A stretch of 64,000 bases of DNA, from positions 143,389 through 207,388 of the forward strand of contig CANMVC010000003.1 in assembly GCA_947501325.1 (NCBI GenBank), read 5' to 3'. The notes under the pieces are model-generated. The model saw nothing but the letters and a program-made list of their open reading frames with translations, ran no database searches and was not told the DNA's origin. This DNA comes from an uncultured Sphingomonadaceae bacterium. Its GTDB lineage: Bacteria; Pseudomonadota; Alphaproteobacteria; Sphingomonadales; Sphingomonadaceae. The stretch's first letter is position 1, and every line of letters begins with the position of its first letter. Shown piece after piece: positions 42,242 to 51,462 of this stretch. The translations under genes were made by a program, and so were the position numbers.

Positions 42242-44431
42242 TTAGGCCGCTTTGTAAAAGCTCTCACCAGCGTCCGCTTTTTCGCGGAAGCTCATCGGCG
42301 GTTTGAACCGCTCGCCATATTTCTGGGCCATATTGTCGGCTGTGCGGACGAAATTGTCGACGCCGATAGTATCGATATGGCTCATCGGGCCGCCGGTCCA
42401 TGGCGCAAAGCCCCAACCGAAGATCGCGCCGAGATCAGCAGATTGCGGATCGGACACTACGCCTTCGTGGAAACATTGGGCCGTCGCGATCAGCTGGATG
42501 TACATCAACCGCTGTTTGACTTCCTCAACATCGGGCTGCTCATCTGCCAGCGGGAAATGCTCGCTGAGACCAGGCCATAATTTCTTGGAACCATCATCGC
42601 TATATTCGTAGAAACCACCACCAAAGCGGCGTCCGCGACGGTCAATCTTCTTGACCATCAATTCCATCAGATCCTCTGTCCCGCTGGAAACATAGGCGTC
42701 GCCCATTTCTTCCTTGGTTGACGTCATGATGTCGTAACCCAGTTGCAGGGTGGTCTCATCGACAATGGCGAGCGGGCCAATCGGCATGCCCATGGCAACG
42801 GCCGCATTTTCGATCAGTGCGGGTTTGACGCCTTCGGCAACCATCAGCATCGCTTCATTGGCATAAGGCGGGAACACACGGTTGGTGTAGAAACCGCGCA
42901 CGTCCTTGACCACAATCGGCGTTTTGCGGATCTTGGCATTATAATCGAGCGCCACGGCCAATGCCTTGTCGCCGGTTTCGTCGCCGGGAATGATTTCCAG
43001 CAGGGGCATTTTTTCAACCGGTGAGAAAAAGTGCATGCCGATAAACTGATCGGGACGCTCGCTGTTTTTCGCGAGACCTGTGATCGGAAGCGTCGAGGTG
43101 TTGGATGCGAAAACCACATCCTTGCCGATGACTGCTTCGGTTTTCTTGATCACATCGGCTTTGACATCGGGGCGTTCAAATACCGCTTCGATGATCAGGT
43201 CGACATCTTTCAGATCGTCATAATTATCGGTCGGGGTGATCCGCGCCATGAAAGCATCGGCTTTCTCTTGGCTCATCTTGCCACGCTTCACGCCCTTGTC
43301 GACAATCTTCTGACTATAATCGATCGCCTTCTGCGCCTCTTCCATATTGCGGTCGAGGACGATGACATTCATGCCGCCCTTGGCTGTCACATGGGTAATG
43401 CCCGAGCCCATCAGGCCCGCGCCCAGCACGCCAACAGTTTTGAGGTCGGAAGCCGGCACGTCCTTGGGACGCGCGGCGCCCTTTTCGGCGGCCTGCTTGT
43501 TCACGAACAAGGTGCGGATCATGTTCTTGGATTGCGGACCGCTGAGCAGCTTGGTGAAATATTTGCTTTCAACGCGCAATGCGGTGTCGATTGGCAGCAT
43601 TGAACCTTCATAGAGGCAGGACAGGATTGCCTTGACCGCTTCGTAATTGCCTTTGCTCTGCTTCAGCGCCATGGCTGACGAACCGAGGTACAGCGGCACG
43701 GCGCGGGGATCCATGGAGCCAGCGCCTCCGGGGAATTTCCAGCCCTTCTTGTCCCAAGGCGCAGATGCTTTGGGATTGGCTTTGACCCACGCTTTCGCCT
43801 TGGCGACGACTTCATCAGCAGGAACGACTTCATCAACAATCTTTTGTGTGAGCGCAGCCTGCGGGTTCATCGGCTGACCCATCATGATCGCCATGCCAGC
43901 CGCTTGCAAACCGGCAAGACGCGGCAGACGCTGAGTTCCGCCGCCACCGGGCAGCAGACCAACTTGCACTTCGGGCAGGCCGAGTTGCAGTTTCGGATTG
44001 TCGGCACAAACGCGATAGTGGCAAGCAAGCGCCAGTTCGAGACCGCCGCCGAGGGCGAGGCCGTTAAGCGCGCAGGCAACCGGCTTGGCGTGGGCTTTGC
44101 CTTTCAGAAGGTCCTTCGCACTGTTGCCGCCGGTTTCCATTTTGCGGAGCACGCTGTTGAGTTGCCAAGCCTGATCAAATGCCTCTTTCATGGTTTCGGC
44201 CTTGGAAGAGCCGAGCATGTTGAGATCGGCACCGGCAAGGAAGCCGGATTTCTTGCCCGATGTGATCACCGCACCTTTGATGTCGTCATTGGAAATCAGT
44301 TCATCAACGAATTTCGGGAAGTCCGCCATCAGGCCTTCATTCCAGACGTTCATCGACTGGCCGGGAAGATCGATGGTGACAAGGGCAATGCCATCGCTGT
44401 CAATATCGACGGTGAGTGTTTCGTAAGTCAT
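42242..44431 (-). CDS. FadB/FadJ-like 3-hydroxyacyl-CoA dehydrogenase / enoyl-CoA hydratase fusion
   Basis: About 729 residues from the ATG at 44431. An N-terminal crotonase domain (GFLAGADLNML, LGGGLELALACHYR) is fused to a dehydrogenase with NAD motif VGVLGAGLMGSGITHVTAKGG near residue 325 and a C-terminal helical domain. It performs hydration and oxidation in beta-oxidation. It lies downstream of the thiolase gene with a repeat element between them, and the pair forms a complete FadAB-type set. Confidence 0.9.
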   Translation of the reverse strand: MTYETLTVDIDSDGIALVTIDLPGQSMNVWNEGLMADFPKFVDELISNDDIKGAVITSGKKSGFLAGADLNMLGSSKAETMKEAFDQAWQLNSVLRKMETGGNSAKDLLKGKAHAKPVACALNGLALGGGLELALACHYRVCADNPKLQLGLPEVQVGLLPGGGGTQRLPRLAGLQAAGMAIMMGQPMNPQAALTQKIVDEVVPADEVVAKAKAWVKANPKASAPWDKKGWKFPGGAGSMDPRAVPLYLGSSAMALKQSKGNYEAVKAILSCLYEGSMLPIDTALRVESKYFTKLLSGPQSKNMIRTLFVNKQAAEKGAARPKDVPASDLKTVGVLGAGLMGSGITHVTAKGGMNVIVLDRNMEEAQKAIDYSQKIVDKGVKRGKMSQEKADAFMARITPTDNYDDLKDVDLIIEAVFERPDVKADVIKKTEAVIGKDVVFASNTSTLPITGLAKNSERPDQFIGMHFFSPVEKMPLLEIIPGDETGDKALAVALDYNAKIRKTPIVVKDVRGFYTNRVFPPYANEAMLMVAEGVKPALIENAAVAMGMPIGPLAIVDETTLQLGYDIMTSTKEEMGDAYVSSGTEDLMELMVKKIDRRGRRFGGGFYEYSDDGSKKLWPGLSEHFPLADEQPDVEEVKQRLMYIQLIATAQCFHEGVVSDPQSADLGAIFGWGFAPWTGGPMSHIDTIGVDNFVRTADNMAQKYGERFKPPMSFREKADAGESFYKAA

Positions 44432-44448
44432 GTTTTTTCCTTTCTTGT

Positions 44449-44542
44449 ATTCCTGCGCCAGAAAATTATGGGGCAGGAATCCATCTCCAATTGGTTCATT
44501 TTGGCGATACCGGGAGATGGGCCCCTGCCTGCGCAGGGGCAC
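44449..44542. repeat. GC-rich hairpin repeat, family 1, copy C
   Basis: A 94-bp copy with diverged left arm (ATTCCTGCGCC ... GGGGCAGGAATCCATCTCC) and intact right arm (GGGAGATGGGCCCCTGCC ... GGGGCAC). It lies between the FadB-like and thiolase genes. Confidence 0.78.
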
Positions 44543-44559
44543 TAAATTGCTATTTGTTT

Positions 44560-45774
44560 CTAGTTCACCCGCTCAATGATGGTGGCAATGCCCATGCCGC
44601 CGCCGATGCACAGCGTTGACAAAGCGGTCTGCTTGCCCGAACGTTCCAGCTCGTCCAGCACCGTGCCGAGGATCATCGCGCCGGTCGCGCCCAAAGGATG
44701 GCCCATGGCAATCGCGCCGCCATTCACATTGATATCGCTATGATCGACATTCATCGCTTCCATGAAGCGCAGGACGACGGCGGCAAATGCCTCGTTCAAC
44801 TCCCACACATCAATGTCGCTGGCTTCCATGCCCGCACGCTTGAGTGCCTTTTGCGCGGCAAATTCAGGGCCGGTCAGCATGATGGTTGGCTCTGATCCGA
44901 TCGACGCCATGGAAACGATCCGCGCCCGCGGTTTTAGGCCATATTTCGTGCCTGCTTCTTCGTTGCCAATCAGCACGGCCGCTGCACCATCAACGATACC
45001 GGAGCTGTTACCGGCATGATGGACATGATTCATTTTCTCAATGTCGGGATGCTTCAGAATCGCGACATCGTTAAAGCCGGGCATCTGCTCACCCATCATC
45101 TGGAAGGCGGGGTTGAGCGAACCCAATGACTGCATGTCGGTTTCCGGGCGCATCAGTTCGTCATGGTCGAGAACGGTTTCGCCGATCACGTCCTTGATTG
45201 GCAGGATGGATTTGGCAAAACGCTTTTCTTCCCAGCTTTTCGCGGCGCGCTTCTGGCTTTCCACGGCATAGGCATCGACATCATCGCGGCTATAGCCATA
45301 TTTTGTGGCGATCAGATCGGCGGAAATGCCTTGGGGGACGAAATATTCCTGAAAAACGAGTGTCGGATCGGCCATGCCGCCCAATCCGTCGCTGCCCATG
45401 GGAATGCGGGACATGGATTCCACGCCGCCGCCAATCGCCAAGTCTGCTTCGCCGGATTTGATTTTGCCGGCCGCGATATTTACCGCTTCCAGACCGGAGC
45501 CGCAGAAACGGTTGACCTGAATCGCAGAGGTGGTGTCCGCATAACCGGCTTTCAGAGCTGCCATACGGCTGATGACGGCGCCTTGCTCACCCACGGGGGA
45601 GACGCAGCCATAAGCAATATCTTCCACTTCATGACCGTCCAGTTCGTTGCGGTCATTGACCGAAGCGAGCACCTGGGACGCGAGATCAAGAGCGGTGATT
45701 TCGTGCAGGCTGCCGTCGCTGCGGCCTTTCCCGCGCGGGCTGCGCACAGCGTCATAAATATAGGCTTCGGTCAT
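44560..45774 (-). CDS. Acetyl-CoA C-acyltransferase (thiolase), FadA-like
   Basis: 404 residues of the thiolase family: acyl-accepting Cys91 in [23 protein letters not shown] with the catalytic His, and CIGGGMGIA with the second Cys near the C terminus. It cleaves 3-ketoacyl-CoA to acetyl-CoA and a shortened acyl-CoA. It forms the first gene behind the promoter and LiuR-like operator at 45817-45865. Confidence 0.92.
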   Translation of the reverse strand: MTEAYIYDAVRSPRGKGRSDGSLHEITALDLASQVLASVNDRNELDGHEVEDIAYGCVSPVGEQGAVISRMAALKAGYADTTSAIQVNRFCGSGLEAVNIAAGKIKSGEADLAIGGGVESMSRIPMGSDGLGGMADPTLVFQEYFVPQGISADLIATKYGYSRDDVDAYAVESQKRAAKSWEEKRFAKSILPIKDVIGETVLDHDELMRPETDMQSLGSLNPAFQMMGEQMPGFNDVAILKHPDIEKMNHVHHAGNSSGIVDGAAAVLIGNEEAGTKYGLKPRARIVSMASIGSEPTIMLTGPEFAAQKALKRAGMEASDIDVWELNEAFAAVVLRFMEAMNVDHSDINVNGGAIAMGHPLGATGAMILGTVLDELERSGKQTALSTLCIGGGMGIATIIERVN

Positions 45775-45816
45775 GCGATATTCCTTATTTTGATTAAGTC
45801 TGGACTGTTAAGTGCA

Positions 45817-45845
45817 TAGTTAATGTTGCGCTGCAGCACAGTCAA
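45817..45845 (-). promoter_or_regulatory. Candidate sigma-70-type promoter of the thiolase-fadB transcript
   Basis: On the minus strand TTGACT (45840-45845), a 17-bp spacer and TAACTA (45817-45822), leaving a leader of about 35 nt before the thiolase ATG. Confidence 0.55.
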
Positions 45846-45849
45846 GCAG

Positions 45850-45865
45850 TTTACGTAAACGTCAA
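45850..45865 (-). promoter_or_regulatory. LiuR-like (MerR-family) operator
   Basis: The minus strand reads TTGACGTTTACGTAAA, an imperfect palindrome with half-sites TTGACG and CGTAAA. It resembles the motif assigned to the MerR-family regulator LiuR of branched-chain and isoprenoid acyl-CoA catabolism. It begins 4 bp upstream of the candidate -35 box. No MerR gene is in the window. Confidence 0.5.
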
Positions 45866-45915
45866 TCAAGAAAGGCGGGCGACTCGCCTTGTCCTTCTTG
45901 TGCTTCCGCTATAAA

Positions 45916-47076
45916 CTATTCCAGGATGCTTTGATATTTCTGGCTGAAGACATCCCGCCCGACAATATAACGCATGATCTCGCTACTGCCGGCATAGATG
46001 CGGCTCATCCGCGCATCGGTGAAGATGCGGCTGATCTCATATTCCTTCATATAGCCCGCGCCGCCATGCAGCTGCAGCCCGAGATCGGCCATTTCCCATT
46101 CAATTTCGCTGCCCAGCATCTTGCCCTTCGCCGCGATATTGGCATTGAGCCCGCCCTGATTATGGACCTCGACACAATGGTCGACATAGACCTGCAGCAT
46201 GTCGATCTTGGAATCCATCTCGGCCATCTTGAACTGCGTGTTCTGCATGTCGGACAGTTTCTTGCCAAAGACATCGCGCTCCATGACGAACTCACGGGTG
46301 ACATCAAAGGCGCGGCGGGCTGAGGCGGCATAGCCGACCATGGCGATCAGGCGTTCTTCGGCCAGACCTTCCATCAGATGGATAAAGCCTTTGCCCGGCG
46401 TGCCGAGCTGGTTCTCTTTTGGAATTTTGACGTTGTTAAAGAAAAGCTCAGCGGTATCCTGTGCATGCAGCCCGATTTTCTCCAAATTCTGGCCGCGTTC
46501 AAAGCCTTCCATCCCGCGTTCGACAATCAGCAAGACCATTGCATGTTTGTCATCGACGCCCGCTATTTTTGCAGCGACAATCACAACATCCGCGTTAATG
46601 CCGTTGGAGATATAAGTCTTCGAGCCGTTCAGCACCCAATGATCCCCGTTATCGGTTGCTGTGGATTTCATGCCCGAAAGATCGCTACCCGCGCCGGGCT
46701 CGGTCATAGCGACCGCCAAAATGGTTTCGCCGCTGACACATTTGGGCAGGAAGCGTTCGCGCTGTTCCTCGTTTCCGATATTCTTGAAATAAGGGCCAAC
46801 CAAACGGCTGTGCAGCGTATTATACCATTCCGCGCAGCCCGCCCGGGTGGTTTCCTCGATAATGATCTGCTCATAGCGGAAATCATTATCGCCCATGCCG
46901 CCATATTTTTCATCCGGCCAGATCATCAGGAAACCCTGATCTCCGGCTTTCTTGAAAATCTCACGATCAACAATACCGGCCGCACGAAATTCCTCCATGC
47001 GAGGCGCTACGTCGTCGGCGAGAAAGCGCCGATAGGCGTCGCGGAACATATGCTGTTCTTCGGTAAATTTACGCAT
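45916..47076 (-). CDS. atuD: Acyl-CoA dehydrogenase, citronellyl-CoA dehydrogenase-like
   Basis: 386 residues of the three-domain FAD acyl-CoA dehydrogenase fold. FAD/substrate motifs are VAMTEPGAGSDLSGMK and YISNGINADV. The C-terminal segment GGAGYMKEYEISRIFTDAR is followed by IYAGSSEIM, whose Glu fits the catalytic base of the medium/short-chain type. Given the AtuA/carboxylase block it would oxidise citronellyl-CoA to geranyl-CoA. A general short-chain role cannot be excluded. It precedes the thiolase gene by 141 bp on the same strand. Confidence 0.75.
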   Translation of the reverse strand: MRKFTEEQHMFRDAYRRFLADDVAPRMEEFRAAGIVDREIFKKAGDQGFLMIWPDEKYGGMGDNDFRYEQIIIEETTRAGCAEWYNTLHSRLVGPYFKNIGNEEQRERFLPKCVSGETILAVAMTEPGAGSDLSGMKSTATDNGDHWVLNGSKTYISNGINADVVIVAAKIAGVDDKHAMVLLIVERGMEGFERGQNLEKIGLHAQDTAELFFNNVKIPKENQLGTPGKGFIHLMEGLAEERLIAMVGYAASARRAFDVTREFVMERDVFGKKLSDMQNTQFKMAEMDSKIDMLQVYVDHCVEVHNQGGLNANIAAKGKMLGSEIEWEMADLGLQLHGGAGYMKEYEISRIFTDARMSRIYAGSSEIMRYIVGRDVFSQKYQSILE

Positions 47077-47258
47077 GGGAGAAATCCTTTAATATTTGGC
47101 AGTTCATCAACATTGTTATTGCGGGTCGCGATAACGAATTCGGTTTAATCGGTCAATTAAAACACGGCTTGGCATGCCCGGCAACCTGTTCTTTTTGCCA
47201 TGCTACACGATCATTCTTGATCGTTGCAATTGTTTGAAAAGGCTTGCTAAGAGTGGCC

Positions 47259-47843
47259 ATGGCGAAAAATGACGATAAACCTTTCATATTGGGCCTTGGC
47301 GGCACAACCAATCCGCATAGCTCGACTGAACAGGCTTTGGCGATCGCGCTGAAAACAGCGTCGGATGCGGGCGCGGAAACCGAATTGTTTGGATCGGCCA
47401 AACTATGCGCCTTGCCGCATTACCGATCCGATCCTGCCGGCTTAAACGAAACGGGAAAATTATTGGTCGAAGCGGTTCGCCGTGCTGATGGCATTATCCT
47501 GGCGAGCCCCGGATATCATGGCACTATTTCCGGTCTGGTCAAAAATGCCGTCGACTATATTGAGGAAACAGCCGGTGATGAACGCGTATATCTCGATGGC
47601 CTGCCAGTTGGACTGATCGTTACCGCTTATGGGTGGCAAGCCACCGGTTCGACATTGGCCGCGATGCGTTCGATTGTTCATGCGCTGCGCGGCTGGCCGA
47701 CACCTTTGGGGGTTGGGATCAATGCTTCGGGCGGGATTTTCAAAAATGGGCTTTGCGCCGATGAGGCGGTGAATGAGCAGCTTCGTCTCGTCGCCCAGCA
47801 AGTGATGCAGGGTTCCCACCGGCGGGAATATCTGGATCAATAG
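47259..47843 (+). CDS. NADPH-dependent FMN reductase
   Basis: About 194 residues of the flavodoxin-like FMN_red family (ILGLGGTTNPHSSTEQALAIAL, then IILASPGYHGTISGLVKNAVDYI). It reduces FMN or quinone-type acceptors with NADPH. The ATG at 47259 is preferred over a GTG/ATG further upstream. It converges end-to-end with the epimerase gene without a gap. Confidence 0.86.
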   Translation: MAKNDDKPFILGLGGTTNPHSSTEQALAIALKTASDAGAETELFGSAKLCALPHYRSDPAGLNETGKLLVEAVRRADGIILASPGYHGTISGLVKNAVDYIEETAGDERVYLDGLPVGLIVTAYGWQATGSTLAAMRSIVHALRGWPTPLGVGINASGGIFKNGLCADEAVNEQLRLVAQQVMQGSHRREYLDQ

Positions 47844-48860
47844 CTATTCCGGCGGCAGATTGCCGTAAAAGTCCCGATACCAGCTGACAAAGCGTTTTAA
47901 ACCATCTTCCAGCATGACTTTCGGTTCATAGCCGGTCAGCGCATGCAGCTTCGACACATCGGCATAGGTCGCCGTAACGTCTCCGGGCTGCATCGGGCGC
48001 ATGATCTTCTGCGCTTCCATGCCCAGCGCTTGCTCCAGAGCTTTGATCATGTCCATGAGCCCGACTGGCCGACTGTCGCCGATATTCAATACCCGATGTT
48101 CGCCAGAGGCTGGCGGATTGTCCAGCGACCCCAAAATGCCGTCGACAATGTCATCAATATAGGTGAAGTCCCGCGCCATTTTGCCTTCGCCGTAAACTTC
48201 AATGGGCTCGCCAGCGAGAATCTTTTTGGTAAAGCCGAAATAGGCCATATCCGGCCGGCCCCACGGACCATAAACGGTGAAAAACCGCAGGCCGGTTTGT
48301 GGAAAGCCGTAAAGTTTCGCATAGGATGCGCTCATCAATTCGCAGGAGCGTTTGGTAGCGGCATAGAGCGAGACCGGGTCAACCGCCGGCTCTTCCTCGA
48401 CAAAACCCTCGCCGCCCATCGGTTTGTCGCCATAGACAGAACTGGAAGAGGCGTAGACGAGATGTTCGAAGTCGGGTGCATGACGGCTGGCTTCGAGCAG
48501 GCTCAAATGGCCTTCCAGATTGGACTTCTGATAGGCAAACGGGTTTTCGATACTATAACGCACACCGGCCTGGGCGGCGAGATGGATGATGCGCTTCACG
48601 CCATTGTCTTGTACCAGTTTACGCACGCCCTCAGCGTCGGAGACATCCATTTCCGCAAATTCAAACCCTTCCAATGAACGCAAATTTGCGAGACGCGCCG
48701 CTTTCAGGCGAGGATCGTAGTAATCATTCAGATTGTCGATGCCGATGACCCGCTCTCCGCGCGCAATCAGCCTTTGGGAAACCGCGTGGCCAATGAATCC
48801 CGCTACGCCTGTAACCAATATGGTGTCTGGCTGACCCCTTTTATCATCCATTTGGTTCAT
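47844..48860 (-). CDS. UDP-glucuronate 4-epimerase-like sugar nucleotide epimerase
   Basis: Extended SDR of 338 residues. The NAD motif TGVAGFIGHAVSQ, the Ser-rich YASSSSVYG and the catalytic YAATK (Tyr/Lys) are present, with the LNDYYDPRLKAARL segment typical of UDP-glucuronate epimerases (CapI/LspL type). It would supply UDP-galacturonate for glycans or glycosphingolipids. No other polysaccharide gene is adjacent, so the end use is unknown. Confidence 0.85.
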   Translation of the reverse strand: MNQMDDKRGQPDTILVTGVAGFIGHAVSQRLIARGERVIGIDNLNDYYDPRLKAARLANLRSLEGFEFAEMDVSDAEGVRKLVQDNGVKRIIHLAAQAGVRYSIENPFAYQKSNLEGHLSLLEASRHAPDFEHLVYASSSSVYGDKPMGGEGFVEEEPAVDPVSLYAATKRSCELMSASYAKLYGFPQTGLRFFTVYGPWGRPDMAYFGFTKKILAGEPIEVYGEGKMARDFTYIDDIVDGILGSLDNPPASGEHRVLNIGDSRPVGLMDMIKALEQALGMEAQKIMRPMQPGDVTATYADVSKLHALTGYEPKVMLEDGLKRFVSWYRDFYGNLPPE

Positions 48861-48951
48861 AGAGTCATTCCTCTGTCATTCGGGATCATTGTTTGGGTCA
48901 GTAACAGCAAAAAATGAAAATTTCCAACGGACTGGCTTCGGTTCAACCCGT

Positions 48952-49986
48952 TTATCCGTCAAATCGCGCAACATAGTCGTCAATGCGGCGGAGAGACTGA
49001 GCAATAGTTTCCTCACCGAGAAATGAACCACGAAAGCTGTTTTTGGCTAGCGCTACGATGTCATCCTTATCGAGGTTCAAGGCAGACGCGGTTGCCTCGT
49101 AATTGTCATTCAGATAGCCGCCAAAATAGGAGGGGTCGTCGGAATTGATGGTGGCACGCAGGCCAAGGTCGAGCATCTTTTTCAGCGGATGGTCTGTAAG
49201 ATTGTCCACCACGCACAGTGACAAATTGGACAACGGACAGACAGTTAGCGTCATTTGATTGTCTCGCAATCTTTCAACAAGCCGGGGATCCTCCAATGAC
49301 CGGTTGCCGTGATCCATCCGGTCGATCTTCAAAAGGTCCAATGCCTCCCAAACATAGTCCGGTGGCCCTTCTTCACCCGCATGGGCCACAGCCTTGAGGC
49401 CAAGAGCTTTAGCTTTGGCAAAGACTTTCGCAAATTTGGAAGGTGGATGACCGAGCTCCGATGAATCCAGACCAACACCGGATATTTTTCCGAGATAGGG
49501 GGTAGCCTCTTCAAGCGTTGCCAAAGCATCTGCTTCGCTGAGATGGCGCAGAAAGCACATGATCAGCTTTGATGTTATGCCCAGATGCGCCTCGGCATCA
49601 CCCATGGCGCGCAATATCCCATCAATCGCGGTGGAAAAAGCTATCCCGCGCTCGGTATGGCCCTGCGGATCAAAAAATATCTCTGCATGAATCGCTTTGT
49701 CGGTATGTATCCGGTTGAAATAGGCCATGGTCAGGTCGTAAAAATCCTGCTCGGTGCGCAGGACATTCATCCCCTGATAATAGATATCCAGAAAATCCTG
49801 CAGGTTCGAAAAGGCATAGGCTTTGCGGACTTCTTCGACCGAAGCGAAGGGAATATCAATCCCGTTGCGCTGGGCCAGAGCGAACATCATTTCCGGTTCG
49901 AGCGACCCTTCGATATGCAAATGCAGTTCCGCTTTTGGGATGCCGGCAATAAACGCCTGACGCTGCTGAGGGGATGAAAAGCTCAT
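48952..49986 (-). CDS. Adenine deaminase (PA0148-type, adenosine deaminase superfamily)
   Basis: A 344-residue amidohydrolase. Metal ligands HLHIEG near the N terminus, the HAGEEGPPDYVWEALDLL motif and NSDDPSYFGGYLND are complete. The wording KAELHLHIEGSLEPEMMFALAQRN and CPLSNLSLCV follows bacterial adenine deaminases of the Pseudomonas PA0148 group more than true adenosine deaminases. It would convert adenine to hypoxanthine. The phosphoribosyltransferase gene 2 bp upstream would then make IMP. Confidence 0.85.
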   Translation of the reverse strand: MSFSSPQQRQAFIAGIPKAELHLHIEGSLEPEMMFALAQRNGIDIPFASVEEVRKAYAFSNLQDFLDIYYQGMNVLRTEQDFYDLTMAYFNRIHTDKAIHAEIFFDPQGHTERGIAFSTAIDGILRAMGDAEAHLGITSKLIMCFLRHLSEADALATLEEATPYLGKISGVGLDSSELGHPPSKFAKVFAKAKALGLKAVAHAGEEGPPDYVWEALDLLKIDRMDHGNRSLEDPRLVERLRDNQMTLTVCPLSNLSLCVVDNLTDHPLKKMLDLGLRATINSDDPSYFGGYLNDNYEATASALNLDKDDIVALAKNSFRGSFLGEETIAQSLRRIDDYVARFDG

Positions 49987-49988
49987 GT

Positions 49989-50579
49989 CTAACCCTTTAT
50001 GATGATGGGATTGGGGATGGCTTCCTCGCCGAAAATAATCGCGGCATCGGATTTATTATCGCAAATTTCTTCTTTGGTCAGGCCGTCAAGCTCGTGCGGA
50101 AAGATCAGCCAGTCTTCGGTTTCATGAATGAAGAAATCGGGCTTCAAAACCGTCTTGTTGCGCGAAGGCTTGCTATACACTGTCGCAACGCGAACGTCCT
50201 TCGGCATATTGTGGCGGCATCGATCACTCAGTTCTTTCAGAAACGCCTCGATGCTGCGGCCACTGTCAAACACATCGTCGACGATCAGCAGATTGTCATC
50301 GGGGTTAAGCGTATCGACGAGATAGCCCAGCGCAAATACCCGCACCGACCGCTCTTGTTTATCAATTCCGGAATAGGAGGAGGTTCGTATCGCGATATGA
50401 TCGGTCGAGACACCATGAAATTCAAGAATTTCCTGTACCGCAATGCCCACCGGTGCACCGCCGCGCCAGATGCCGACAATATGGGTTGGTGAAAAATCAC
50501 TTTTCAATATCTGCATGCCAAGCCGGAAGCTGTCCGACAATAGGGCGTCAGCGGTGATGTAGGTTTTCTGTATCGTCAT
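49989..50579 (-). CDS. Purine (hypoxanthine-type) phosphoribosyltransferase
   Basis: About 196 residues from the ATG at 50579; an in-frame start 9 bases upstream is weaker. The PRPP-binding loop LLIVDDVFDSGRSI and the N-terminal IVGIWRGGAPVG are diagnostic of type I PRTases. It is an operon partner of the adenine deaminase gene (2-bp gap), which suggests hypoxanthine or xanthine/guanine as substrate. Confidence 0.8.
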   Translation of the reverse strand: MTIQKTYITADALLSDSFRLGMQILKSDFSPTHIVGIWRGGAPVGIAVQEILEFHGVSTDHIAIRTSSYSGIDKQERSVRVFALGYLVDTLNPDDNLLIVDDVFDSGRSIEAFLKELSDRCRHNMPKDVRVATVYSKPSRNKTVLKPDFFIHETEDWLIFPHELDGLTKEEICDNKSDAAIIFGEEAIPNPIIIKG

Positions 50580-50716
50580 TATGATCACACTTTCTCGCCG
50601 GCAAAAGAAATGCCTATCTGCAAAAAGTCCTAGGATATTATCGCATTAGTATTATGCAGAGACATAGGTAGCCGCTGTTTCAAGCATGTTAAACCGATAT
50701 TTCCTGGAGAACCAAA

Positions 50717-51349
50717 ATGACATTGATCGTCCACCATCTCAATAATAGCCGGTCTCAGCGTATATTGTGGTTGCTTGAAGAAATTGGCCTTCCCTATGAA
50801 ATTCGCCATCATCAACGCGACGCGGTTACGAACCAGGCTCCACCCAGTCTGACGGCTCTGCATCCTCTCGGCAAGTCGCCGATGATTGAAGACGACGGAC
50901 GCATGATCATCGAATCCGGTGCGATTGTAGAACATATTTGCGCGCATCATGGTGGTGATCAATTTGTGCCAGAGCGCGGGACCGATGACTATCTCCGCCA
51001 TCTTGAGCTGATTCACTTTGCCGAAGGGTCCGCGATGACCCCGATCCTGCTGAACCTCTATGTTGGCCGACTGGAGGAAGCCGGAGCGCCGCTGATGCCG
51101 CGGATCAATGAACAGTTGACTAGCCATTTTGACTTTATGGAAAGCGAACTCAATCCTTCCGGTCATTTTATCGGTGATAGCCTTAGTGCGGCAGACTTCA
51201 TGCTTAGCTTCCCGGCAGAGGTGGCGATCGCTCAGGGCAGAGCCGAGACACATCCGAAGCTGGCCGCATTTGTTAAAGAATTGCAATCCCGGCCAGCCTA
51301 TCAACGCGGTCTTGAAAAGGGCGGAGAATATAGTTTCGCCGCGAGTTGA
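50717..51349 (+). CDS. Glutathione S-transferase
   Basis: A 210-residue GST: a thioredoxin-like N-terminal domain (LIVHHLNNSRSQRILWLLEEIGLPYEI, with the catalytic Ser/Asn position and ESGAIVEHI glutathione-binding segment) and an all-helical C-terminal domain (SAADFMLSFPAEV). It resembles the beta/theta-like group common in sphingomonads. The gene is preceded by a CTGGAGA ribosome-binding site. The substrate is unknown. Confidence 0.9.
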   Translation: MTLIVHHLNNSRSQRILWLLEEIGLPYEIRHHQRDAVTNQAPPSLTALHPLGKSPMIEDDGRMIIESGAIVEHICAHHGGDQFVPERGTDDYLRHLELIHFAEGSAMTPILLNLYVGRLEEAGAPLMPRINEQLTSHFDFMESELNPSGHFIGDSLSAADFMLSFPAEVAIAQGRAETHPKLAAFVKELQSRPAYQRGLEKGGEYSFAAS

Positions 51350-51379
51350 ATTCGGTGGCACAATAAAACTGCAATAGCT

Positions 51380-51401
51380 CCGTCACAGCAGAGTCACGAA
51401 C
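51380..51401 (+). promoter_or_regulatory. Candidate Pho box upstream of the phytase operon
   Basis: Two direct copies of GTCAC at 51382-51386 and 51393-51397, exactly 11 bp apart, the geometry of a PhoB box. The match is partial (CGTCACAGCA and GAGTCACGAA against TGTCA-type repeats). It lies about 70 bp ahead of the TonB receptor start. Confidence 0.5.
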
Positions 51402-51462
51402 AACGCATATTTTTGGAACAAGCGATCCCTAGGGCACCCTCAAACCGAGGGAGTTCCAAAAT

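Noticed and set aside
38412..44542. CRISPR array from spaced GC-rich repeats
   Set aside because: Only three copies, kilobases apart, each a bipartite hairpin between genes; no regular spacers and no cas genes.
48952..49986. Calling the deaminase an adenosine deaminase (add)
   Set aside because: The N-terminal and CPLSN segments resemble bacterial adenine deaminases of the PA0148 group, and the neighbouring phosphoribosyltransferase fits a base rather than a nucleoside product.
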